A stretch of DNA of 36,907 bases, taken from contig JAQUEL010000008.1 in the NCBI GenBank assembly GCA_028685295.1, positions 1 to 36,907 on the forward strand, read 5' to 3'. This DNA is from a bacterium (lineage in GTDB: Bacteria > UBP13 > UBA5359). Below, piece by piece: positions 1 to 8,900 of the stretch (its first letter is position 1; each line of letters starts with the position of its first letter). The notes beneath the pieces were generated by a model that saw only the letters and a list, made by a program, of their open reading frames with translations, was not told the origin of the DNA and ran no database searches. The position numbers and the translations under genes were made by a program.

Positions 1-49
1 CTTGGCGTTCACTGGGAGTAAGACAAACATGATATTTGATTTTCGGCAT
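1..49 (-). CDS. IS630-family transposase, N-terminal fragment
   Basis: Read on the minus strand, an ATG at 49-47 opens MPKIKYHVCLTPSERQ and runs off the left edge. A perfect GGAGG lies at 60-56, six bases before the start. The sequence pattern (short basic start, then a beta strand and LTxxER) is how many IS630-type transposases begin, just ahead of their helix-turn-helix region. Only 16 codons are present, so the family call rests on pattern memory and the good ribosome binding site. The DDE catalytic domain would lie outside the window. The gene diverges from everything else here, as expected for an inserted element. Confidence 0.6.
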   Translation of the reverse strand, partial: MPKIKYHVCLTPSERQ

Positions 50-191
50 GGTACACCTCCGCTTTATTAAGCAAAGTATACCATGAAATCTTGCTTTATT
101 ATAGTATTAGTGTTGACAATATACTAGCTATACAGTTAATTATAGCCTCTGTTTTGACAATATTCCTATCGATGGGGATGGCATCAGGATT
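50..191. other. IS end / junction region without a gene start
   Basis: This stretch holds the transposase ribosome binding site (56-60) and then A+T-rich DNA. It must contain the outer end of the IS630-type element, whose exact terminal repeat I could not place. Two short direct repeats are visible: GCTTTATTA at 61-69 and 93-101, and TTGACAATAT at 113-122 and 154-163. From 117 onward the frame of the next gene is already open and encodes plausible protein, so part of this region is probably former coding sequence. Confidence 0.4.
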
Positions 192-548
192 ATGATATCC
201 GGTAGCAATATATCGGCAGCTTCTTTCAAGAGTCATACGAATTTGCAAGCAATTGTTATGGAAAAAAGTAAAGGTTTGAGCTTTATAGAGTCTTTAAGTA
301 AGAACATCTATGGTATCAAAACGGATATGGGTATAATGAGAGAACAAGAGTGCACAATTAAATATATAAATCTGGTTTATACGCAGAAAGCTGATCAAGA
401 CATCAATAAGAATGGTAATACGAGAATGCAGTTAGCATGGAAGTGTTATATTGAACCATCTAGAGATAATAGGAAAATGAAAGCTAAATTTGTGTATATC
501 GACGCTGTTACAGGCAAATACCTCTTTTCAAAAGGAGCAAATGCATAA
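192..548 (+). CDS. Hypothetical protein, probable 3' fragment of a PepSY/YcdB-like gene
   Basis: The ORF has 118 codons and is A+T-rich. The first in-frame ATG is at 192, but no ribosome binding site precedes it. The frame stays open upstream to a stop at 114-116, and that upstream part encodes CFDNIPIDGDGIRIMI. This resembles the 'x-x-GIPVxGDGIxVxI' segment of PepSY/YcdB-type domains. The C-terminus, YIDAVTGKYLFS, also resembles the end of such repeats. I infer that a longer gene lost its 5' end, probably when the neighbouring IS630 element inserted. It is unclear whether the fragment is still translated. The stop codon overlaps the next start (TAATG at 546-550), so the two genes were once an operon. 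Confidence 0.5.
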   Translation: MISGSNISAASFKSHTNLQAIVMEKSKGLSFIESLSKNIYGIKTDMGIMREQECTIKYINLVYTQKADQDINKNGNTRMQLAWKCYIEPSRDNRKMKAKFVYIDAVTGKYLFSKGANA

Positions 549-1072
549 TGCCAAAGCGTATGCAATACAATATTATATCTATTGGACTGCTTCTTTTATT
601 CACTTTGAGTTGTCACGCCATATCAAGATGGCAATGGGAGATTCGAAAAGTATATATAGGTACGAAAAGCGAAGGCACGACAGGAGTGTTATATTTTGGA
701 AATAAAGCTGTTCCGCCTACTCTAACCGAGATTTACACCCCTATAGGTTATTTTCAGTATATTGATAGGGTATGTCTTTGGTCTAATAACGGGGGATGGC
801 GCAAAGCTGGTAGTTTTACATTGGTCACTGATGAAAAGCCATTTTTAGAGAAGTATCAGGATGATGGATTTTATTATTCAAAGAAGCGTTTTAAAGGTAC
901 GCCAAATAATTGGGTTTTCTATCCACAAATGAATCTTTGGCTGGATCCAGAACGACAAACAACCGTTTTTAGTATGTCTTTTTCCAATGTTAAGTGGGCT
1001 TATTCTGGCTGTATAAATGCACAAGAGAAAGTGCAGAAGGTTAAAGAAGATGCTGGTTTGTCAATTGTGTAG
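548..1072 (+). CDS. Secreted hypothetical protein
   Basis: This 174-residue protein is not recognised. The N-terminus is a clear signal peptide: basic MPKRMQ, a hydrophobic core (ISIGLLLLFTL) and a likely cleavage after SCHA near residue 24. A cysteine is present in this region, but the preceding residues do not form a good lipobox. The mature part is rich in Trp, Tyr and Phe and predicted to be mostly beta strands. The start overlaps the stop of the preceding fragment by one base, with AAAGGAG just before it at 530-536, so coupled translation is likely. Base composition is clearly more A+T-rich than the sugar genes downstream, which may reflect transfer. The last codons (LSIV, stop) lie inside a repeat-like motif listed separately. 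Confidence 0.55.
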   Translation: MPKRMQYNIISIGLLLLFTLSCHAISRWQWEIRKVYIGTKSEGTTGVLYFGNKAVPPTLTEIYTPIGYFQYIDRVCLWSNNGGWRKAGSFTLVTDEKPFLEKYQDDGFYYSKKRFKGTPNNWVFYPQMNLWLDPERQTTVFSMSFSNVKWAYSGCINAQEKVQKVKEDAGLSIV

Positions 1073-1104
1073 ACCTGACCCCATAACCGCTTTCCCTTAA
1101 GGGG
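1061..1104. repeat. REP-like motif with adjacent palindrome (candidate)
   Basis: Positions 1061-1082 read on the minus strand as GGGGTCAGGTCTACACAATTGA. I associate this kind of string with the flanks of REP-associated tyrosine (Y1) transposases in several phyla, from memory only. Twelve bases on is the perfect 10-bp palindrome CCCTTAAGGG (1094-1103). The motif contains the stop codon of the preceding gene. No transposase is present here, so at most this is a solitary repeat copy. Confidence 0.3.
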
Positions 1105-1128
1105 ATTATTTGGAAAGGTGGGATCGGA

Positions 1129-2595
1129 ATGAATAGACCGTTGCTTATAATGCCAGCCTTCCTTATGGTATGTTTCTTTGCTTTTTGCAGCGCTATCGCC
1201 TCGGCCGATGTATATAACGTAAAAGATTATGGTGCTGTCGGTGATGGCATAACCGATGATACTTCTGCATTGCAAACGGCTTTAAATGCCGTGCCTGAAA
1301 ATGGTACTCTGTACATTCCCTACGGCATATATCTTACCGGCGCTTTAACCCGAAGCGGGGGCATAAAAATCATGGGCGATCATATGGGAAGGCCCTTGGC
1401 GCCAACTCCGCTCGGCACCGTTCTTAAATTTAACGCTGTTGACGGAACTATGCTTAACTTTTACAATCAACTTAACTTTGTTCTTGAAAACCTTATTCTC
1501 GCCGGCAATAATGCTGCTACCACTCTGGTATTATGCGGTGGTGACAGTTTTAACAATCGTACGCGCCATTGTCTGATAGATCATTGCGAGTTCCGCGATG
1601 CAACGAACGGCCTTGTTTTGGGCGATGTGAAGAGTCTTGCTTATGCCGGTGATGAATTCGTAATAAACAATAGCTTTTTCTATAATTTAACCGGGGTGGG
1701 TATTGATAGCGGAGGGGGATGTGCTAACGGTGAGCGCATAATTGGCAGCAAATTTTCAAACTGTGATACCGATATAATGCTAAGAGACCATTGCCATTAT
1801 TCTATCACCGGATGTACTTTTACTGGATCAGGATCGGCTCATCTTGATATGGATGTCGGCCAAATTTATATCAATGACGGCAATAATTACACTCGTTATA
1901 CTGCTTGGGTCGATTGTGTTAACAGTTGGTTTGAGGGAAGTAAACCTATTTTGCAAAACACCGGTATCAACAGGGCAAAGGCGTTTATCTGTTTAACGGA
2001 TTGTGTGATGATGTCGGCTGCTCAGACGACGCTGTTCAATTTCAGCAATCAGAGCGAATCTACTTTCAATATCAAAGGCGGTATTATATGGGGCGGTCCA
2101 TATAACGTCCAGATGCCGGTAAGTGGGGATACATATGTAGCAATCCGGATTCAGGCCGGGAGAGCCGGTATAGCGCTTACCCCTGTTTACAGCACCAGGA
2201 TAGCAAAAGGGCTCAGCGAAGCGACCCACTCATTCCTGTATTCATATACCGGAGTTACCGGTAATGCCGGCATATCCTATACTACATTACCCTATAGCAA
2301 TAAAAAGTGGTATTTCAATCCTCGGGACTCATTCATAGCCGACGCTGTGCTGAGGGTAGATTGGGATCCTGTTACTACGAACGGTGGCATACAGCTATAC
2401 AATAATGCTACCGGTTCATTGATAGGCAATCCCAGTGTTCCTGGCGTCACTGGAAGAAGGGTCACAGAGATTGACCTGACATCGGCCATGAGCCGGCTTG
2501 CAGTGAAAAATATGGATGATTTGTGTATACAAACTAAAGGTGATGGTTCGATAGCGCCAATAGTTTATTCCATATCTATAGAATATCAATATTAG
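1129..2595 (+). CDS. Secreted pectate-lyase-superfamily (right-handed beta-helix) protein
   Basis: This 488-residue protein starts with a signal peptide of about 26 residues (LLIMPAFLMVCFFAFC, cleavage near ASA). Immediately after comes VYNVKDYGAVGDGITDDTSA at about residues 28-47. This is the signature of the Pectate_lyase_3 (PF12708) start, also seen in phage tailspikes and GH28/GH55-like enzymes. The middle of the protein shows repeated Asn/Gly-rich strands typical of a parallel beta-helix. The C-terminal 150 residues look like a separate beta-sandwich. It is probably exported and acts on or binds an acidic or complex polysaccharide. I cannot assign a substrate, and catalytic residues are not conserved enough to point out. 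The ATG at 1129 follows GGAAAGGTGGGA. The gene stands alone between the hypothetical genes and the LacI gene, and no obvious promoter is seen before it. Confidence 0.8.
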   Translation: MNRPLLIMPAFLMVCFFAFCSAIASADVYNVKDYGAVGDGITDDTSALQTALNAVPENGTLYIPYGIYLTGALTRSGGIKIMGDHMGRPLAPTPLGTVLKFNAVDGTMLNFYNQLNFVLENLILAGNNAATTLVLCGGDSFNNRTRHCLIDHCEFRDATNGLVLGDVKSLAYAGDEFVINNSFFYNLTGVGIDSGGGCANGERIIGSKFSNCDTDIMLRDHCHYSITGCTFTGSGSAHLDMDVGQIYINDGNNYTRYTAWVDCVNSWFEGSKPILQNTGINRAKAFICLTDCVMMSAAQTTLFNFSNQSESTFNIKGGIIWGGPYNVQMPVSGDTYVAIRIQAGRAGIALTPVYSTRIAKGLSEATHSFLYSYTGVTGNAGISYTTLPYSNKKWYFNPRDSFIADAVLRVDWDPVTTNGGIQLYNNATGSLIGNPSVPGVTGRRVTEIDLTSAMSRLAVKNMDDLCIQTKGDGSIAPIVYSISIEYQY

Positions 2596-2634
2596 AAGAT
2601 CATTGAGCAAACTGTAAGGTTTTCTTGCAAGGTA

Positions 2635-2662
2635 TTGACAAGTAGCTTTACGGGTGTATACT
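2635..2662 (+). promoter_or_regulatory. Sigma-70-type promoter of the LacI regulator gene
   Basis: A perfect -35 box TTGACA (2635-2640) is followed after 16 bases by TATACT (2657-2662). Transcription should begin near 2669, only a few bases before the palindrome at 2675-2692. No other comparably good promoter was found before 18947, so this one may drive the whole sugar cassette or just the regulator. Confidence 0.7.
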
Positions 2663-2674
2663 TAGGCTAAGAAC

Positions 2675-2692
2675 ATGCGTGACGTCACACAT
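2675..2692. promoter_or_regulatory. Candidate LacI-family operator
   Basis: ATGCGTGACGTCACACAT is an 18-bp palindrome with 8 of 9 base pairs matching and a central CpG, the usual form of LacI/GalR operators. The inner 10 bp, GTGACGTCAC, are perfect. It begins about six bases after the predicted transcription start, where a bound repressor would block its own promoter. It overlaps the alternative ATG start at 2675 of the regulator gene. Confidence 0.6.
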
Positions 2693-2722
2693 CTATTATC
2701 GGCCCGAAAGGATCATAGGCAA

Positions 2723-3787
2723 GTGGCTACAAGTATAAGAGAAATTGCTATGGAATTGGGAGTATCCAGAACTACGGTTTGGAGAGCTTTAAATGATTTG
2801 CCTCGGGTTGACGAAGATACCAAGGCCAGAGTGCTTCAACTCGCTAAAGAGAAAGGTTATAACAGCGGAGAAGCTACCAGGAAGTTTATTGCTCGTAGAG
2901 TAAGTAATATCCAGTTTCTGGTATATGATTACAAGAGGCTGACGTATCCTTTTTTCTATGAGACGTTAAGGGGCGTGCAGGAAGTATTGTGGCAGTACAA
3001 CTGTAATATCCAGGTTACCAGCGCCAATACGGTTTCTACAGTATCCGGCAGTTGCTTGCCTGATGTCTGCAGCATGAAAAAGAACTTTATCAAGGGCTTG
3101 ATTGTTTTTGGTGTGGATTTGAAGCATGAAGATCTGAAAAGATTAAAAAAATTGCATATTCCATTTATGCTTCTGAATTCCGTACCGAAAGACCTGGACG
3201 ATGACATTTGCTATTTGTATACTGATTATGAAGCTGGTATGTATGCGGCAACTCACCATCTTATACAAATCGGCCATAGGAAAATTGCCTTTATTAATGG
3301 TTCGATGGAACTTCTTGTGGATTATGAGAAGCTCAAGGGATATAGGCGGGCGCTGTATGAAGCAGGGCTGGTTTTTGATAAAGATTATGTAATCAAAGGT
3401 AATTATTCCTGGGAAGATGCATTAAAGATTGCCAGGCAAACTATTGATCGTAATGATCGTCCCACAGCCATAATATGTGCTGATGATACCATGGCTTTAG
3501 GAGCAATTGCTGCTATAGAGGATGCCGGATTGCGCGTTCCTAAAGATGTCGCTGTCGTAGGGTTCAATGATCTTCAATTTGCTGCTATAAGCCGGCCGCC
3601 GCTAACCAGCGTTTCCATTTCTGCGTATAATATGGGGCAACTTGCTGCCAAAATGTTCATGAGTTTGATGGCAGGAAAGAAAACCGAGCCTTGTCATACT
3701 ATTCTTGAGCCTAAATTGGTTGTCCGGGCATCTTGCGGTGCGAAATGCCGGAAAGATAATCTTGCTAATAATAGAAAGATACTTTAA
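2723..3787 (+). CDS. LacI-family transcriptional regulator
   Basis: A DNA-binding sugar-responsive repressor. With the GTG at 2723 the protein has 354 residues and begins VATSIREIAMELGVSRTTVW, the canonical LacI helix-turn-helix placed at the extreme N-terminus. The hinge follows near residues 40-55. The periplasmic-binding-protein-like effector domain starts at about residue 60 (NIQFLVYDY) and ends with the typical blocks ICADDTMALGAI and VPKDVAVVGFND. An upstream ATG at 2675 would add 16 residues, but it lies inside the palindrome and almost on the transcription start, so I prefer GTG (GAAAGGA at 2706-2712 upstream). The gene heads the sugar cassette and is probably autoregulated through the palindrome at 2675-2692. 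The effector is unknown, most likely a mono- or oligosaccharide released by the downstream enzymes. Confidence 0.9.
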   Translation: MATSIREIAMELGVSRTTVWRALNDLPRVDEDTKARVLQLAKEKGYNSGEATRKFIARRVSNIQFLVYDYKRLTYPFFYETLRGVQEVLWQYNCNIQVTSANTVSTVSGSCLPDVCSMKKNFIKGLIVFGVDLKHEDLKRLKKLHIPFMLLNSVPKDLDDDICYLYTDYEAGMYAATHHLIQIGHRKIAFINGSMELLVDYEKLKGYRRALYEAGLVFDKDYVIKGNYSWEDALKIARQTIDRNDRPTAIICADDTMALGAIAAIEDAGLRVPKDVAVVGFNDLQFAAISRPPLTSVSISAYNMGQLAAKMFMSLMAGKKTEPCHTILEPKLVVRASCGAKCRKDNLANNRKIL

Positions 3788-3830
3788 AAGGGAATTTTAT
3801 CGCAGTTAAATGTTGAAGGAGGGTGATGAA

Positions 3831-4580
3831 ATGTATCGTTCGCAAGAGGGCCAAGAGGCAGATGTTATTCCAGTATGCGGAAATCGGCTGGGACGGGATC
3901 GGCTTAGCTCGGATTGTAAATGTGGCTTTACTCTAATTGAACTTTTAGTTGTAATATCAATTATAGCATTACTGGCAGCCATATTATTTCCTGTCTTCGG
4001 CAGGGCCAGAGAGAAGGCCAGGCAAGCTGCCTGTATGAGCAATCTCAAGCAACTTGGCAGTGCGTTTCTAATGTATGCCCAAGATTTTGACGAGATGTTT
4101 CCGATACCCAGCAATACGACGGGAGTGCAAGGGATCAGCTATTACTGGCAGGATCTTATAGCCGGGTATTGCGGCGCCAAAGGTAAATACAATGCTTCTG
4201 CTAACCCAAGATATGTCAATACGGTGTATGATTGCCCGTCATTGGATCCCTTTACCGGTACCGGCGGAGAGAGAGTGATCGGTGATTACGGTGTATGTCA
4301 ACTTTTTTGGCCCTTGTTCCCTAATCCCAGCAGTGGCTTGATCGACACCCGGAATATCACTAATCCGGCCTCAGCCGGCCTCCTGACCGAGGCCAGAGCC
4401 ACCTTTAATTACACCACCGCAAAAGTCGGCGTAACAGGTGAGGATTGGCAGAATAACAGGTTTTTACGCAGCTCACATTCGGATGGTTTAAATATTCTCT
4501 ATTGTGATGGACATGTGAATTGGAAGCGAGCGGTAGTTGGCGACAATCTCAGCAGCATATTCAGGTATGATGCCAAATGA
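3831..4580 (+). CDS. Prepilin-like protein with H-X9-DG domain (DUF1559 type)
   Basis: A 249-residue type II secretion/type IV pilin-like protein. A prepilin peptidase site sits at KCG/FTLIE (about residues 30-35), followed by a hydrophobic helix ([19 protein letters not shown]) and the block [17 protein letters not shown]. Near the C-terminus [14 protein letters not shown] matches the H-X9-DG motif of this processing-associated family. Start choice: ATG 3831 has AAGGAGGG at 3817-3823, while the in-frame ATG at 3810 has none. Such proteins occur in dozens of copies in Armatimonadota and Planctomycetota, often beside extracellular glycosidases, and their role is unsettled. Its stop overlaps the next start by four bases, so it is co-translated with the membrane protein downstream. 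Confidence 0.85.
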   Translation: MYRSQEGQEADVIPVCGNRLGRDRLSSDCKCGFTLIELLVVISIIALLAAILFPVFGRAREKARQAACMSNLKQLGSAFLMYAQDFDEMFPIPSNTTGVQGISYYWQDLIAGYCGAKGKYNASANPRYVNTVYDCPSLDPFTGTGGERVIGDYGVCQLFWPLFPNPSSGLIDTRNITNPASAGLLTEARATFNYTTAKVGVTGEDWQNNRFLRSSHSDGLNILYCDGHVNWKRAVVGDNLSSIFRYDAK

Positions 4581-5809
4581 GCACGATTATTCAGGCCGCT
4601 GAGCGGTCGTCTTACGGTAAGCATATTAATTCTATAGATATATTCAGGGGTCTGACTATATTCATTATGATCTTTGTCAATGATGTTGCTCGTATTGACA
4701 GAGTACCGTGGTGGATGAAGCATATGCCCGGCAATGTGAACGGTATGACGTTTGTCGATGTGGTTTTTCCTGCTTTTCTGTTCATCGTCGGCATGGTTAT
4801 CCCTATAGTAATTGATAAGCGTTTGGCAGGAGAGCTTCCACGTATTGTGATATGGAATAGGATACTCACTCGAAGCTTTAGTCTGCTGATCGTTGGTGTG
4901 TATATGATGAATGCATCCGCTATACAGCCTGCAGCAACGGGCATGAGCAGCAATGTCTGGAAGCTTCTCCTGTTTAGCGGTGTTATGTTGCTTTGGAACC
5001 AATATCCGCGTAGCCGGGATAAAGCATGGCTTATTACGTTATCTCATCTGGCAGGAATAGGAATACTGGTTTTCCTGGCGGTAATTTACAGGGGTGGTGT
5101 GGACGGGAATATCGTTTGGCTGAGAACAGCTTGGTGGGGTATTCTAGGATTGATCGGATGGGCATACCTTTTTACATGCACCGTCTATCTGTTGTGCAAA
5201 AGACTGAAAGAAAAACAAGTTCTTGCTATGATCGGCATGTTAGGGCTTTTTATCCTGATCAAGGTATATGAACAACGCGGCATGATCCCCAGGTTGGATA
5301 TTATTCCGGGAGCGGTTTACATTTATCTTGGGCGTCATATAGCTGCCCCGGCGACAGTTTCCATTGCCGGTGCTATCGTTTCCATGATTATGTTCGGCAA
5401 ATCATCTATAGGGAGTATTAAAAACAGGATCTCAGCGGTCTTGCTCTTTGCTGTGGGATTGTTCACAGTAGGAATCTTTCTGCAGCCTTACGGTATATCT
5501 AAAACCGACTCTACACCCACATGGCTTTTGTACAGCACGGCGATCTGCTGTGCGATCTTTGTCCTTTTATTCTTGCTGGAAATAAAGATGCCGGCAAGAA
5601 ATTGGAAGCTGATTCTATCGGTTGGGAAGAACCCTATGCTGGCATATATCTTACCTCCGTTATGCATACAACCCTTGTTTGCAATGCTCGGTATCGGCAG
5701 CTATCCTGGCGGAGTGTTGACAGGGATTTTTATGTCCTTTGTGTTTACTATGGCAGTAACATTTCTAACCGGATTGCTCTATGAACGTGGTGTAAGCTTA
5801 CGTCTTTAG
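4577..5809 (+). CDS. DUF5009 / HGSNAT-like membrane acyltransferase
   Basis: A 410-residue integral membrane protein with about ten to eleven hydrophobic segments. The N-terminus, [18 protein letters not shown], followed by [17 protein letters not shown], is the hallmark of the DUF5009 / heparan-alpha-glucosaminide N-acetyltransferase-like (NagX, YeiB-related) family. The late block [13 protein letters not shown] also fits. Characterised relatives acetylate terminal glucosamine across a membrane using cytosolic acetyl-CoA, so the likely role is acetylation of an amino sugar in an extracytoplasmic glycan. The substrate is not visible. ATG 4577 overlaps the prepilin-like stop codon (ATGA), implying coupled translation. 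Followed by a 93-base gap before the large glycosidase. Confidence 0.75.
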   Translation: MSTIIQAAERSSYGKHINSIDIFRGLTIFIMIFVNDVARIDRVPWWMKHMPGNVNGMTFVDVVFPAFLFIVGMVIPIVIDKRLAGELPRIVIWNRILTRSFSLLIVGVYMMNASAIQPAATGMSSNVWKLLLFSGVMLLWNQYPRSRDKAWLITLSHLAGIGILVFLAVIYRGGVDGNIVWLRTAWWGILGLIGWAYLFTCTVYLLCKRLKEKQVLAMIGMLGLFILIKVYEQRGMIPRLDIIPGAVYIYLGRHIAAPATVSIAGAIVSMIMFGKSSIGSIKNRISAVLLFAVGLFTVGIFLQPYGISKTDSTPTWLLYSTAICCAIFVLLFLLEIKMPARNWKLILSVGKNPMLAYILPPLCIQPLFAMLGIGSYPGGVLTGIFMSFVFTMAVTFLTGLLYERGVSLRL

Positions 5810-5902
5810 GCCGGCTTGTAACAGGAAGGGTATTGTTTTATGCAGGTGATTGCAGGGATAGCGAAAAATACAAATGTAATACCAAAGAAGGGGTGATTAA
5901 AG

Positions 5903-8900
5903 GTGATTAAAACTGATAGCACTCACTATAAGATGCTGATGGGCATATTGTTTACGGGCATTATTTTGGCGGTATTCAGCTCCATCGGCAGATGTCAGAG
6001 CCTTGATAAGGATATTATCGGCTGGTGGGCATTTGACGAGGGGCAAGGAAGTATCATTGCCGATAAGTCACCTTATGGGAATAATGGTAAGGTACTGGAC
6101 GGCACCTGGACTAAAGGTTGTTTTGGGCAGACAATAAAGTTCGAGGGAGACATGGGTGTTAGAGTGGAAAGCTCTGAAAGCCTGAACTCCCTTACGGATG
6201 CTATGAGCCTGGAAGTTTGGTTCTCTCCCTCTGCTACTATCGGAAGGGATCTTCAGGGTTTTCAGCACCTGGTTAACAGATTCGCCAATAATTCAGGCTA
6301 TGCGTTTAATTTTAGAGAGAAGACCGGTAGACTAGCTTTACTAGCGGGAGATTCTCGGACATATTCATGTGTTACTTCTAAAACCAATCTTTGGGAAGGC
6401 GGTAAATGGTACTATGCTGTCTTTACCTGGGATGGTAAGAGCGGAAAAGTCTACATTAATGGGCAACTGGAAGTAGAGAGCGGGCTGGCCAGAATTGCTA
6501 ACTGGTCGGGAGCAATGTTTATCGGCAGAAAGTTTTACGGCAGTATCGGCGATGTGAAATTATGGAGAAGAGCTCTGATGCCGGAAGAGATTACGAAAAA
6601 TTACAACGATAATAAGAAACTGCTGGCCGGTGGAACGGCTATGGAAAGCAAGAGCGGGAAGAGCAGCGACGGGAGTTGCTCATATGCAAACGTCAAGTTT
6701 TCAGACGTGGATTTCGGTATATCGAAGAGTAGCGGTGCTATACGCTATTACCGGGTTAATGGTAAAGATCCTCTGATCGAGTATATAAGTCTTAATGAGG
6801 GTGATAAGTCTCAGGTCCGATCAGGGGGAAAGTGGACATATGATTGGAGTGATGGCTCCTTATCGATATTACAAGGCATAAAACAGGAAGATCCTATCAT
6901 TGGTACACCGGGGAAAACAAGTATTCCGCTAGCTTTGCCGTTGACGACATTACAGCCGCAGGATGGAGCAATAAAGCTGGCTGCCTCCGGTAAGCTGGAC
7001 AGTTTATGGCGAAAAGATGTAGAGATAAATCAGGGGAAGACAGAGAATATTACCAGGATCAGCTATGAAAGATTGACCTCGAAAGGTACATCAGGGAAAC
7101 CCGTTTCTGTATCGTTTAAGTTGATGCGCTGGCTTGAGGATGAGGATACTCCGATATATATTGAGAATAAAGACGGCCGAAGACAGAAACTGATTGGCGG
7201 AAGCAGCGTTGAAGATGGAAACGTGCTTATCCCATTCTGGAAGCAGGGTCGCATGCTGATGCTCTCGATTGAGCCGTGTGCCAGGATTGACCTCAGTAGA
7301 GTGCAACCGCTGACAGGCGGCAGGATATTGACTTTTTTACCCGGTACGGCTGACCGGTTTACACTTACCATCAGGGATATCAATAACTCCGATATGCTGA
7401 AAGCCGGGTGCTTTGCTTTAAGGGTTAATCAGCATAACGCCGCTGTTCATCTTGAATTAGGGAATACGCCTTTGTTTTCTATTGAAGGCTTTGAAGGTAA
7501 ATACTATCAGTCCTATACAGGCTATGAAAATGATACCTGGTTGTTACAAGCAACACCGGATAATAATGGTTTTAAGGTTTCCGGTAAGGGCAAACTCTTT
7601 TCACCATGGGCTGCGCAAATACGGGGAGAGAGCAGCAGGGTAGAGTTTGGATGGGAAAATTTGGGCAAGAGCGACGAGCCTGGCGGCGTACATATATCTG
7701 TGCCGTATAAGCTTGTAGGCAGCCGTATGGAAATAATATATCCTGATGGAAAAAGCATTAACCGGATGGGGAAGATACCGTTACGTCTAGGTATGGAACA
7801 GCACTTGGGCACTCTTAGATCCGGCACTAAGTTGGTTTTTTACCCTACCAGTACGGAGAAAATTACATTATCCTTACGGGGAGATTTCAGTGCATCCTCA
7901 TACCGTAAAAGCATTAAGGTTTATCATGAACCTTTCGATCTGAGCTATGAGCCGGTGTTTTATCGCGATGTTGATCAAAAAGGAGTGATCTACTCTTTTC
8001 CGCCTGCTGGCTTGCTGTTGGTAACACAAAATACCGGGCCATTTGGAATTACTGCATCATATGAGAGGGCATTTTCGACTGCAAAAGCCGCAGTTGAAAA
8101 AAGCGCTTCCTATAAGGAGTTGCCTGCCAGTGGTATCAAGATAGTTGAGACCCGGGGCGGCTTTGAGGTCTGTAGCCCATTTTGGAAGGTGCAGCATGAG
8201 AAAATATCGGGCGGCGGCATTACCGGCATCAGTTTTCCATATGCATCCGGCAAGAATATCCTCGTTGCCCCGGAAAACATATATATTCAAATCAACGGCG
8301 TAACTTATTCCAACACAGAAGAGAAGAAGCCTCTTATTGAAGCCGGAAAAGAGCATATACGGGTAAAGGGCTTGTTGAAATCCGATAAGGGTGAATCTTC
8401 CGGTGTGGGTTACGAAGCGGTATATACGTATAAGCCGTGGTGCATTGAGCGTGAAGTCTTTTTTCACTTTACTGATGAAAAAACGGTTGAAAAAGTCGGA
8501 GTACTCAAACTTGATTTCGACAGTTTATTGGATCGATGCGGCTATAAACCCGTAGTTGCCATTTTCAAGCGCGCCGTCTTCCCCGGTGCACCGATAACGG
8601 AGGGCAAGACATTGGGATACGGTTTTATATCTCTGTTTGCTCAGGGAGGAGAAGGCATTGATTTTGTACCCGGTGACGATACATACGGATGGCGGTATCA
8701 GATATCTGCCAACAATAATGACGGTTACTGGGCTGTGATAGGCAACGAGGCAGGCGGGCCGTCATTGCTGGTAGAGCCTTATTGCAGAAAGGATAAGCCT
8801 GTAGCTGTAAAGGGTACCAAGCATTACTCGCATTATCTGGGTCTGCCTATGACAGGTAAATACCTGCCGCCACAACATTTCCCTGTAATGTCGACATACA

